From NCBI GenBank assembly GCA_977006965.1, contig OZ345360.1, forward strand, positions 1,302,001-1,366,000: a stretch of DNA of 64,000 nucleotides. Reading direction: 5' to 3'. The notes below the pieces were generated by a model. The model saw only the letters and a program-made list of their open reading frames with translations. It was not told the origin of the DNA and made no database searches. The stretch is from Phymatolithon calcareum (taxonomy: Eukaryota > Rhodophyta > Florideophyceae > Hapalidiales). Made by a program: the position numbers and the translations under genes. Of the stretch, positions 39,829 through 49,752 are shown one piece after another (the stretch's first letter is position 1; every line of letters begins with the position of its first letter).

Positions 39829-40716
39829 TCATCCTCCATCCCGCCGCCGCACCGCAATAAACCTATTCACAGGCCTTCCATCCTCAAGCGTCTCAACGAC
39901 ATCCCTCAAAACCTCGAACCCCCTTTCCGGCGAGAACACGTCCGCAATTTCGCCGGGCCGTACCATCTGTGCCATCTTTTTAGGAGCCCCAAACTTCTCA
40001 CACCCCACCAGAAAGTGCTCATATGCAACAAACCCCCCGGGAAGCACTGCCTCAGGCAGCAATTCAAGCACACCTCGACGCAGAAATCGCACCACAAGCA
40101 CGAGATGCGCCCTGTGCTCCCGCAGCCACTCGCGGTCATCGCCAAGACACGCGCCAAAAGTTCTTGTCACGCCTCGCACTGCCCCACGTCTCTGAACGTC
40201 ATCTGCATACGATATTCTCGCCAGGTTTTCCGCGCGCTCTATGAGCGCGCTGCTCCGGTCCACGGCAGTGACTTGCCAGCCGTGCGCGGCGAGATAGGCG
40301 GCGTCGCGACCGCCGCCAGCACCAACGTCCAGCGCGGTGGCCGGCGTGTCGAACAGCATCATGGCGTGGACACAGAGTGGCGACGGACGCCATAGACGAC
40401 GCGACGAATAGCCTTGTTCTAATACTAGTTCGGCTCCTGGAAGAGGTGGATCAATCGAAACTGCGGCCGCGAAGCCCGCAGATAGTAACGTGGATACTGC
40501 GACGGCAGCGGAGCTGGCGCTGGAGGATACCACGCGCGCACATAGCTGAGCGCGACGCGCAGGCGAAGGCAGCTCGGAGAGACGGTGCAAGAGCACGGCC
40601 TCGCCGTCGTCACATGGAATGTGTGCCGCCCCGGGAATGTGCCCTTCCGCGAATGCGGCCGTGGGTCGCAGGTCGATGATTATGTGCTCCAGAGCGTCAC
40701 CGGGCGCGGAAGCCAT
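39829..40716 (-). CDS. Rhodanese-like / SAM-dependent methyltransferase fusion
   Basis: A 295-residue protein. Residues about 5-100 resemble a rhodanese domain (HIIIDLRPTAAFAEGHIPGA) but no Cys appears in the active-site loop position; the equivalent region is S/A-rich (VVSSSASSAAV), so it is probably non-catalytic and may bind substrates. Residues about 125-290 are a class I methyltransferase with the SAM motif TALDVGAGGGRDAAYLAAHG, the acidic end of strand 2 (VTAVDRS) and a TehB-like continuation (LPEAVLPGGFVAYEHFLVG). Fusions of this order occur in bacteria and algae, but the substrate is unknown. The open frame's first codon is TTG (40758); ATG at 40716 is used. Divergent from the PAP2 gene, 155 bp apart. 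Confidence 0.85.
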   Translation of the reverse strand: MASAPGDALEHIIIDLRPTAAFAEGHIPGAAHIPCDDGEAVLLHRLSELPSPARRAQLCARVVSSSASSAAVAVSTLLSAGFAAAVSIDPPLPGAELVLEQGYSSRRLWRPSPLCVHAMMLFDTPATALDVGAGGGRDAAYLAAHGWQVTAVDRSSALIERAENLARISYADDVQRRGAVRGVTRTFGACLGDDREWLREHRAHLVLVVRFLRRGVLELLPEAVLPGGFVAYEHFLVGCEKFGAPKKMAQMVRPGEIADVFSPERGFEVLRDVVETLEDGRPVNRFIAVRRRDGG

Positions 40717-40871
40717 GCCCCGTTGCTGACGAAAATGGATGTGTTTCTCAAAAGACAATCAGATGCACAGTGCATCAGATTGATCCATTATGCAATAAAG
40801 AAGGGGCGTTATCATAAATTGAATTCACAATCGCAAGCTTGCCATTGCCGTAACCGCTGCAGTGCAGATAG
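40717..40871. promoter_or_regulatory. Short bidirectional promoter region
   Basis: 155 bp separate the start codons of the methyltransferase and the PAP2 phosphatase, so both must be driven from here. The inverted word CAGATGCACAGTGCATCAG (40769-40787) is a near-palindrome about 50 bp upstream of the methyltransferase start. Confidence 0.5.
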
Positions 40872-41631
40872 ATGTCTGCCCCTGCGTTTGTCCCCGGTCC
40901 GCACCTCCCAGCGCTCGGAGATGCATCCCCGCCAAGACAGCTTGGTCCCACAATGCAAACTTCTCCGCGGCGGCGTTCCGCCGTCCTGGCAGACGGGACA
41001 AAGCTCGCAGTATGCACCGCCGTCGGTCTCACTGTGCTGCGCTGGCGTCTGCGCGCCGCGGCGATAGCAGCCGGAGCTCTTGTCAACTCTGGAGTTGGAA
41101 AGGGTCTGAAGCGCGTTCTACGCGTTCCGCGCCCCGCAGGCACCGGGAAGACGGACCATGGCATGCCATCGTCGCATGCGACATCGTTATCCTTTCTGTC
41201 AGTTGCTGCCGCGCGTTCCATCGTGCGTTCCGGCGTGGTATCCCCAACTGTTGCGGTTGCATCTGGTATTTTGCTTGTCATCGGTGCGGTTGTTGCAACG
41301 GCGTGGCGCGTGCGATGCGGGTACCACACTACGCCGCAAGTCGTTGCCGGCTGGATGCTTGGCGCGATGAATTGGGGCGTGTGGGAAAGGGTCGTGGAAC
41401 CGAGGATTGAGGGCGTTGTGATGATTGTGCAGGGAAGCGCTGTGGAGGATGCCATTGTTATTGCTGTGCTTTTTCTGGTATGTATGAGTGATTAACTGGA
41501 GGACTACTGCATGTCGAGTTAATACTAACTTGTGTGGTATTTGCGATGGTTTTGGGATTCTTTTGCAGGGCGCGATTGCCTTTTTCGGTGAAGAAGCACG
41601 GGATTTCTTGCGACGACGGCGAGAGTGCTAA
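40872..41631 (+). CDS. PAP2-family membrane phosphatase, two exons
   Basis: Joined exons 40872-41477 and 41569-41631 encode 222 residues. The acid-phosphatase motifs are present: KGLKRVLRVPRP, GMPSSHATSLSFLS and the final WRVRCGYHTTPQVVAG, in which the catalytic His is kept while the usual Ser-Arg is WR. Four to five hydrophobic segments surround them. This is the lipid phosphate/dolichyl-diphosphate phosphatase type; plastid LPP-epsilon relatives are the closest in layout, but substrate and location are uncertain. The N-terminus (MSAPAFVPGPHLPALGDA) could be a transit peptide. Without splicing the frame stops five codons into the intron. Exon 2 supplies the end GAIAFFGEEARDFLRRRREC. Confidence 0.85.
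41478..41568 (+). other. Spliceosomal intron, 91 nt
   Basis: Starts GTATGT, has a perfect TACTAAC branch sequence at 41524-41530 and ends TTTTGCAG. Removing it keeps phase 0 and joins an acidic/basic C-terminal tail to the PAP2 protein. It is the clearest intron in the window. Confidence 0.88.
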
Positions 41632-42846
41632 CTGGCGACCATTGAAGCCGTGTACGACAAAGTTTTGAAATCTATGATGAATTTACTCTCTTCTAACGAC
41701 TCTCTGACCTTTTGGTCTGTGAAGATGGAGGAAAGAATGGCATATAACAGACACCCAGAGTTGACGATCAGCTATAGGCAGACACCTTTCGTTCACGCAG
41801 ATCGCACTAAGTCAATCACCTCGCACACTCCAATCCGCTTTGCCTGTGACGCGAATCAACCGCTCCCTCACCTCCCAACATGTCCACAGGACCGCGCGGC
41901 GCAACACAGCGGAATCGATCACTCATCAGAGCACATTCCTCAGCTCGTCACCTGCTTCTCCGTCACTCCATCATACCCCAATGCCTTAATTCAACTGCCG
42001 GTCTTATGCACTTTCTGTCGTTTTATTGCGAATGGTATAAAAGTGCTCTAGAGTGAGAGTGGTCCTTCTACCTACGGGAGGCCTTTTTGATCTACAGCTT
42101 AAGTGTCATTCTCGACGCTCCGGGAGTTGAACGCCCTTGCACGCTCATTTTAAGTATTCCGGCGCGGGTCGTGTGCGTTTTGCTGCCATCCACGTGCAAG
42201 CATTAGGGCGCAGTCGCTGCTGCTTTCGTACGAAGGTCGTTTCTCTTATCATGTGGGTTCTTTGCTTCGCGCGCTCTGTGACACAGCAATACATTTTCTC
42301 TAATACTCAATTGAGCATCAATTGCACGTCACAAAATAATGCGCATTGCGATTTACTCTCGTTACCGTCTGCATGATTGAGACATATACGCATAACTGAA
42401 GTGCTGCAGTCCCGCTCTAGCAAGGCCTTAGCGTCAAAACGTTATCATTGAGAGAGCAACGTGATGAAAGGCTTGCATAGGAGCGAGCGTTTCCTGGGTT
42501 GGTTGTGCAGTCACAAGAAAAATTACCTCCTTACCGAGCTGCGCCCAGTTTTCATTTTGGTTATATACTTCCGCACTCTCGAATTAAGCACCATCGGGTC
42601 AGCCGGGGGTCTTCTTCCACTAACAATATCCACAAAAAGCGCTGGGTCAATATTTTTTCCGCATGCCACTGATGAGGAAAATGTCGCGCTGGTGGCCAGC
42701 AAGACTGCGACAGAAGGAGCTTCTATTTCCTCCCCCTCAGAGACTTCAGGGGCGTTCCTTGCCGAAGACACGCCAACGACATTCAAACTCAGTCGTTTCT
42801 GGTTTACTTCATCAAACTATTGATTTTATTAACACGTAATTTCGCT
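41632..42846. other. Intergenic region containing a duplicated segment
   Basis: The first 360 bp show nothing recognisable. From about 42000 it is the first arm of the segmental duplication shared with 48520-49752. Confidence 0.5.
41999..42670. repeat. Segmental duplication, arm 1, with a PLP-gene 3' fragment
   Basis: Matches 48520-48635 plus 49221-49752 with scattered substitutions. Shared words include CTTATGCACTTTCTGTC, TTTTTGATCTACAGCTTAAG, TTTGCTGCCATCC and AATACTCAATTGAGCATCAA. The right end (42600-42670) carries the last codons of the dehydratase gene on the minus strand (VACGKNIDPALFVDIVSG), and homology stops sharply after GCCACT. It lacks the solo LTR found in arm 2. Confidence 0.9.
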
Positions 42847-44040
42847 TCAATCCTTCTCTTCAAATCCCTCCGGAACATATGTTCCAAGGTGCCATTTTTG
42901 ATTGCGCTCGGAGAAGCTTCGAACAATGCGGACAACGCCTTCACTCATTGAAATCGCAGGTATGCTGTAGTCTTGTCCGGTTTTCTCGCGTAGAATACAC
43001 GCGATAACCTCATTTGTATCATCGGTGACTAGGCTATAGCAGATTATGGAGAGTAGAAAAAGTACCCCGGTGATGGCGAGAATTCCCACGGCAGTAAAAT
43101 TCTGTTGCGTGATCGAACCAACCACTCTTTTTCCATTAGACGGGGAGATACGATCGCCCGATATAGTTCCAAGCCTACTGGGAGGCTCATTCTGCACAAT
43201 GCCAATGTACTTAACGATTTTTTCAAGCATAGGAAACGGTTCGATGGGACTGCTGCAGTCTTCGAGAATAAGGTCGTTGACGTCTCTGGTCCTGTCCACT
43301 CTACATCCAAGACCTTCGTAGTGGTTGTAAACATCAGTGGACGGTTGTTCTTGAATGTATCCACGGAGTTGCACGACGAGATTATCTCCCTCCGGAAGAA
43401 GCAGCATGAATTCGGTAGTAGAAGTGATAGTCGTGTTTCCTTCAATCTTAACGGAAATAGAGTACTCCGTCAGGCTAATAGTAGCCCTTAAAGATGTTCC
43501 TTGTCCAAAAAGAGGAACCTGGCCGATATCTTTGTTGCATGCCGCAAAGACTCCGTTTAGATTCGCCCTCCCAGTATCAAGCGGAATAGGTTTGCAAGCA
43601 TTGTTGGATATTATGGTTTCTTTGTCCTCATTCGTTTGGTTTAGAGTAATCTTGAAATTCTTGTCCGAAATTTCAACGCGCCTGTTCTGAGTTCCATAGA
43701 AGAACGCACCTTCAGCCAAAAGAGCCATCAAGGCAATGAGGAGAGCTATTGTGGCTCGCTGCAAAGGGATTCTTCTTCTCACTATTTCGTTCGCTGTGCC
43801 AGTCCGTACATCGAAGTCGGGGGATGCACGAAACCATGAAATGAAATTAAGCGGATTCCAAGCTTGGTTCGTGGCAACGGAGAGAGCAAACTGATTAGTG
43901 GAGACACGTTCAGATCCAGCGGATATTAGTAAGGTTTTGAGAATGTATTCGAATGACTTGAGCGCAATAATGGTGAGCAGTGCGGTACAGATGGCCTCAG
44001 CCGTATCGGTCGGATACAAAGTCTTGATTTCAAAGCTCAT
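42847..44040 (-). CDS. Orphan membrane protein with a large extracytoplasmic domain
   Basis: I do not recognise this 397-residue protein. It has a hydrophobic segment near residues 15-40 (AICTALLTIIALKSFEYIL), a strong one at about 97-115 (ATIALLIALMALLAEGAFFY) and another at about 320-340 (VGILAITGVLFLLSIICYSL). Between the last two lies a domain of about 200 residues with several N-x-S/T sites (NQTN, NTTI) and Cys residues (NACKP, AACNK, GLGCR, EDCSS), which looks secreted or luminal and probably disulphide-bonded. The C-terminal tail is soluble and charged. A surface receptor-like or transporter-accessory role is possible but not supported by a motif. ATG at 44040; clean frame. Confidence 0.7.
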   Translation of the reverse strand: MSFEIKTLYPTDTAEAICTALLTIIALKSFEYILKTLLISAGSERVSTNQFALSVATNQAWNPLNFISWFRASPDFDVRTGTANEIVRRRIPLQRATIALLIALMALLAEGAFFYGTQNRRVEISDKNFKITLNQTNEDKETIISNNACKPIPLDTGRANLNGVFAACNKDIGQVPLFGQGTSLRATISLTEYSISVKIEGNTTITSTTEFMLLLPEGDNLVVQLRGYIQEQPSTDVYNHYEGLGCRVDRTRDVNDLILEDCSSPIEPFPMLEKIVKYIGIVQNEPPSRLGTISGDRISPSNGKRVVGSITQQNFTAVGILAITGVLFLLSIICYSLVTDDTNEVIACILREKTGQDYSIPAISMSEGVVRIVRSFSERNQKWHLGTYVPEGFEEKD

Positions 44041-45536
44041 GACGGGTAGAAGAGAGCAGTGTGCAGAGTATGATCACGAGGCGAGGGCTGGGATTTCCGA
44101 ACCAGATTGCACGAAGGCCCAGATTCCGCCCTGCTTTATACTAATTTCTCGACAAGATGACAGCAACAGTTCACAGTTCTATGTACCTCTGCGCTTAATT
44201 CGGTGTAAAATTAAAAATAAGTTTTTTAAAAGCGGCGACTGTTGAAGTCGGATTAAGATCTGGTCGTGCGAGCTGTTAGAAGTGCCGGAATAGACGTGGC
44301 AGTATCAAGAAATCAATTCCTGCATTGCGACAGGTTGTCGGTAATAATGATTCGGGGGCAAGGCCCCGTGGAAGGTACGTCTATGATACTGGTGCGGTTG
44401 TCAGAATACGTGGATCAGTAGGAAATTCTCTGCCTGTCTCTCCAGCGAGAACAGCAGCGGTAAGGTTTTTTATTGTTAAGGTCACTTGCGATTGCAGAGG
44501 ATCCTCCGGAAGTGTAACCTTAAGTTACACATGGAAAGAGAATTAGATCTCGGCACTCATGGATCCAGCAGCGTCAGCAGCATGTATGATTAGTTCTGTC
44601 GCAGCGGTATGTGGGTTATAACAGAAAGGTTATTGGTTGGTGGTGCCGCAGGCACTTATCACGGGAGATACTTGAGCAGTGTATATGTAGGGTATATAAG
44701 TTTGAAGTTTGCGGGAACGGAGGAGAGAGGGAAGAGGAGGACCAGAGCCAGGGGCCGAGCCAATTTGATTGCTGGGGATTGCTATCTATGAAGTAATCTC
44801 GCTGTTACGGTGCATAATCCTTTGCACTCGTGATGTAGGATTATTGTTTCCTGTAATCCTGAAAGAGGTTTGACATCCCTCTGATCTATGTTGAATCATA
44901 TTACATGGATGCCAGATTGTGGCCTTGAGTACAATCTCAGTAATATGGTACTAATATTGGGAACACTCACGACCGTAGAATGTGACTCAATGTGAATAGT
45001 ACTCATAGTGAATCGACTAGAATCACTATATAATAAACTCCGGATGTCCAAAGACCTCAAGGAGGAAGGACAAGCGGAACACAGCTATCATCGACTATAT
45101 TATACTGATATAACCTCACCAAACCTTTTGCAAACACCTTTGCCAGTACGTTCTCGTAACATCGCAATCGAATTGCTCCCAGAAAATTTTTGCAATCCCA
45201 ACTGCAATCCCACCTCTCAACAGGGAGCAATCCCTACTGCAATTCAACGATTCGCAATCAATCCCAACTTCAATTCGATAAATCCGCTACTTTTTCTGAG
45301 GCGTACCACGCTATTGTGCTTCAGCAAGGTGGGTTCCGGAAATAGAATGCTTCAAAACGTGGGTGATGGCTTATTTACTTATTAGGTACTGTACTGTAGT
45401 TGCGCACATGGAAACCGCATAATTACACGATGCTGGTACCTTTCTCACGACGCTAAGCAGTAATTTTTTGAAACAGAAAGAACTGCGATGTCGGAATTCA
45501 ATTTCGACAGAAGGGAGAAAATAAAATGCTTGTTTC

Positions 45537-45568
45537 ACGGTGCAGGGGATCATGATCCCCTGCACCGT
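45537..45568. repeat. Perfect 32-nt palindrome
   Basis: Half-site ACGGTGCAGGGGATCA is followed directly by its exact reverse complement, with no spacer. Confidence 0.95.
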
Positions 45569-45573
45569 AATGT

Positions 45574-45609
45574 TGCCATGCTCCCCCAGTGCACTGGGGG
45601 AGCATGGCA
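45574..45609. repeat. Perfect 36-nt palindrome
   Basis: Half-site TGCCATGCTCCCCCAGTG is followed directly by its exact reverse complement. It starts only 5 nt after the previous palindrome. Confidence 0.95.
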
Positions 45610-47019
45610 GCATTTTGCCCCGACAATTGTATGGTTTATTTGGGCCCAAATGATGGTGTGCTTCCCCGTTGAGACATGACTTCCCCATTGGAAATCTCCA
45701 ATGACGAGTACAAGCATGGCGTGCAATCCCATATGCAATTCCGGGGGCTCCTTTTCATTTGCAATCCCGGATTGCAATCCCAAAGGAAATCTCAATCCAT
45801 GAAGCAATCCCCCAAAATTGCAATTGCGAGCAAGTAACTTGGCAGCGCAATCAAATTGGCTCCACCCCTGACCAGAGCCGTTTTGGTTTTGGATACGTAA
45901 ACTTGACAAATTTCTATTCCGACCAAGGTCGCGGCTCAGCTGTCTGCGCAGGGAGGCCAAGTTGGGACTTCGCACATTCGGGAGCTACAGGGGATTTATT
46001 AAGAGCGGGACGGTGCCGTTCGATAAGTCAGACGACTCAGCAGCTTCTTTAGCCGACAAGGCTTCAGTGCAAAGCCGCCAGTTTACAGCGACCTTAACAT
46101 TCCCTGCTGTATCATACCGAAACAAGGAATGTAGGCTCTTTCGCCGCTTCGAGTCCTGTTACAATCAAGAAATGAATAACGTTCCGCGAAGGGGACACGG
46201 ATATAGCGGTGTAGTGGTGTCACGCAGTACTCGCTGGAAGCAGTTACGCGCATACCCAGAATGAGATCAAGTTCGAGAACGTTTAGAGGCCCCCTAAATG
46301 TTGAGTAATCTTAGTGTCGCTTGAGATCCTGCAATAAACAAATAAACTGTTGTAATAACAAACAAACTGTTACTTCGACTATATACGTTTTTCTAAAACT
46401 TTATTTTTAAGAGCCTCAGAGCCTTACAACTAAACAGACAAGGATTCCTCGGGTACTACCCACAATGGGGTCTCAGGTGCCTGTGTAAGAGAGGGGATGG
46501 CCATGGTCGTTGATCGTGACTCCCGCCGGATTTCGTTTGGACAATTGCATCAGTTTACGTCGTCTTTGGTGGATCACGTCCTTGTTGTTGTGAAGTGTCG
46601 TCCTTATTGATGGATTTCTTATGGTTGTCCCGTCCCGCTATTCGAGATGGAACACTAGCTACTTCGATTTAGAAAACAGTTCCTATTTGTACACTATGGA
46701 TTGATTCTACGTGTACACTCAGTGTGTAGTCCGCTGAAACGTACAGTTTGTCAGCGGCGGTGGGAAAAGTCGGAAGTGTGATTTATTATGGCATACCCAC
46801 CAAATGGTTCGCACTTAGAAATATGTAAACTAGCTATAATAAAGTTGCACTCAACCTGTTTTTAGAATCCTGAGCAAGAGGCAAAACAAATCTCCCAGCG
46901 ATGGAATCATATTTCGACGCACTGTAAAATAGAAAATTTTCTAACCCGGCTCTTAGACGCGCGTAGTGCTGGAAGAATCTCTCACACTCTTTGTACCGCA
47001 GAGACGGCAGCACAGGCCT

Positions 47020-47860
47020 GCAGCTGTAAAACAACAAAAGACGGTCAGAAGAAAAATGAGGTCCTGCCCGGTTGTGGGCGATCTCCAGAGAAACACACAA
47101 CCAATTGTAGCTGACGCAGTATAAGAGCAATCATTTGACAAGAATGGTCTACCGCACCAAGCAGTGAAGATGAAAGAAAGCAGACACAGAATTCTCTGCG
47201 CAAGATGGTTTGTAGGTCAGTTTCCAAGAAATCCGCCGAAGTTAATAGAAGAAATGGGCAGTCAAGGAACATGGGCACTTAGAATACTGAAGAGCATCCT
47301 GAGGAAGCCAACATGGACCCCCACAGAGGAGACCAACGTGGCCCGAGCCATCGACGCGATACAAAGTAAATCTGATTAAAGAACCGAAATTTCGAGTGTA
47401 GTAGAATGCTAAGAAAGGTGCCGACTTTCCTCACGTTGGGACACATGGTACCTTCTCAATAAATCCACTTAATTTCGTATAAGAGCAACCGCTGAAACCA
47501 TACAGCTGTACCGATTGCAGACGTGTGAGAAAATGATTTGGACAGGCTCAGCCTTGTTACAGAAATGACCGATTCTAATCTGTACGATATCTTTTTAACA
47601 AGTTCCCAGAAGCGGCAACCAACAGGCCTGCAGCTGTACACCAAAAATTAACGATGAGAAGAACAACGAGGTCTTGACCGGTTGTGAGCGATTTCCAGAG
47701 ATACCACAACCAATTCTTGCTGACGCAGGATAAGAGCAACCGCAGAAGATTAAGCGCATGCTCAAAGCGTACAGCTGCATCGATTGCAGAAAAGGCTCGG
47801 CCTTGCTGCAGAATTGACCTATTCTAAACAGTACGATACCTACCTGACAAGCTTTTTTTC
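47020..47860. repeat. Degenerate tandem repeat, unit about 250-300 bp
   Basis: Blocks recur in order: CAGGCCTGCAGCTGTA (47013 region and 47623), CGGTTGTGxGCGAT with TCCAGAGA and CACAACCAATT (47070 and 47680), GCTGACGCAGxATAAGAGCAA (47110 and 47720), and CGATTGCAGA with GGCTCxGCCTTG and ATTCTAA (47512 and 47778). At least two and a half units are seen, with indels. Confidence 0.7.
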
Positions 47861-48519
47861 GTTCTCTTTTTGTATGGCGAGACTTAATTAGAGATACGCA
47901 AGGTGTACTCTACATCTAAGCGGGCTCTAAGATGTTATCGAGTTGGATATCATTTTGGGTTCTCGCGTAACACTTCCCGCGACACTGCGGACGCACCACT
48001 ACAGGGGGACACCCGTGTTCCCTTTTCGAAACGTAGTTCCATTATTGCCTTTGAAATGATTCTAACCGGCAAAGTCACTTTCCTTCCGCTACCATACCGA
48101 TATATGCGCACAGGTGCGCGCGGCAGTTTAAAGTTTAGGGGTATTTGGTAAAATGACCATCAAGCACGGGTGCTGTTATGATCTTGGTTGGAACTTGCAG
48201 CAAACGGCACGAGGTCCACATATCAGGACCGTTGAGACATGAGTTTGCGCGAGTTCCACGATGATTTCTCTTCAAGTCTACAGTTTACAATTATGGTTAT
48301 ATGCTAGTCCCTGCCTCCCTGTCGCGGGGGAAAGAGGAAACTATCGCTTTTGATATGTATTCATTCATTGATTCATTTTGCGTATTCCCCTTGTGGAGCT
48401 ATCAACACTTTGAGGACCTAAGCTTCTTCCATTCTTATCTATTTGCTGCGCGTTTGACTGCTACTTGCACGTTGGGGTCAGGGACGTCGCCAAAGATTGA
48501 CTCTGGGGTTGGTACCACA

Positions 48520-49752
48520 ATTGCCGATCTTATGCACTTTCTGTCCTTCATGTACAGTACTCATTTCATGTCTGTATGGTCCTTCTACCTATGTGACGCC
48601 TTTTTGATCTACAGCTTAAGTTTCATTCTTGACGCTGTCGCAAGAAGAGTATGTTTGTTGTCTTGGTTCGATATACACGTGGGCAACAAGGTTGTTAGCA
48701 GGGATAGCAAAGCCCCAGACATCCATGGGTAGAAGAGACCTAGCTTACACTTACTGCGCGGGATCATCGTATGATAGCTTTATCTCGAGGCACACTTTAG
48801 TATAGTCGACGATGCCGACGCGAGGGAGAAAGGAAGGATCATGAAGTTCAAACCATTTCCATCGTCAAGGTAAAGTCCTTTCCATTCATCCCACCATCTC
48901 GGTGAAGAACCAACGTTCGCCACGAGCGGGAGGCGAGACCCCGTACCCTACGTCGCGAGTAGGGGGAGACACCATCTAGCGATCCGACGATCGGTTGTCA
49001 TCTCCGCGAAACGCAATAGTGCCCCGACGAGCATTGCGTTTGGCACTTGCAGGTTACCGGCCCAAGTTCTGTCCCCGTCCGCGACCGGAGCGCGTTCCCG
49101 TTCCACTCCGCGTACTACAAGTGAAACGTATCGATATATGGTTCAGTCAAGTTCATTGAGCCCGCGAACGTCGTAATTAGCGGTCCGCGGCTTACCATCT
49201 TGAAGACCAGCGGCAGACGCCCTGGGACTTGAAGGCCCTTACACACTCATTCTAAATTTTCCGGTGCGGGTCGTGTGCGTTTTGCTGCCATCCCCGTGCA
49301 AGGTTGAGCATTAGGGCCCAGTCGCTACTGCTTTCGTACGAAAGTCGTTTCTCTTATCATGTGGGTGGGTGCTTTGCTTCGTGCGCCCTGTGACACAGCA
49401 ATACACTTTCTCTAATACTCAATTGAGCATCAATTGCACGTCACAAAATTTTGCGCATTGCGATTCACTCTCGTTACCGTCTGCACGATTGAGACATACG
49501 CATAATTGAATTGCTCCAGTCCTGCACTAGCAAGGCCTTAGCGCCAAAACGATATCATCGTGAGAGCAATGTGATGAAAGGTTTGCATAGGAGCGAGCGC
49601 TTCCTGGGTTGGTTGTGCAGTCACAAGAAAAATCACCTCCTTACCGAGCTGCGCCCAGTTTTCACTTGCTTGTCTACTTCCCAACCGAGGGTTTACTTCC
49701 ACTAACAATATCCACAAAAAGCCCTGGGTCAATATTTTTTCCACATGCCACT
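48520..49752. repeat. Segmental duplication, arm 2, interrupted by a solo LTR
   Basis: Matches 41999-42670 apart from a 585-bp gain (LTR plus target duplication) at 48636-49220. The right end runs into the complete dehydratase gene, so this is the original locus for that part. Confidence 0.9.
48636..49215. mobile_element. Solo LTR with 5-bp target duplication GACGC
   Basis: A 580-bp block starting TGTCGCAAG and ending GCGGCA, flanked by GACGC at 48631-48635 and 49216-49220. The paralogous site at 42113-42117 has a single GACGC and no insert, an empty-site control inside the same window. TG...CA ends, 5-bp duplication and lack of coding sequence fit a solo LTR left by recombination. It does not match the LTRs of the gypsy or copia elements here. 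Confidence 0.88.

Larger units (their letters stand above)
45168..45845. repeat. Two clusters of GCAATCCC-like words flanking the palindromes
   Basis: Cluster 1 (about 45168-45275) and cluster 2 (about 45720-45845) each hold several GCAATCCC, GCAATTC or GCAATCAATCCC words, e.g. TTGCAATCCCAACTGCAATC near 45190 and TTGCAATCCCGGATTGCAAT near 45760. The words occur in both groups with irregular spacing. Confidence 0.65.
44041..48519. other. Long repeat-rich zone without a convincing gene
   Basis: 4.5 kb with only short open frames, none with a recognisable domain. It contains the GCAATCCC clusters, the twin palindromes and the degenerate tandem repeat listed separately. Base composition is more AT-rich than the neighbouring genes, and it looks like decayed mobile or satellite DNA. 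Confidence 0.5.

Noticed and set aside
45537-45609. Rho-independent terminator pair
   Set aside because: The sequence is eukaryotic nuclear DNA, the palindromes have no T-run and no adjacent gene ends there.
47020-47860. CRISPR array
   Set aside because: Repeat blocks are long, degenerate and unevenly spaced, with no short identical direct repeats or cas genes.
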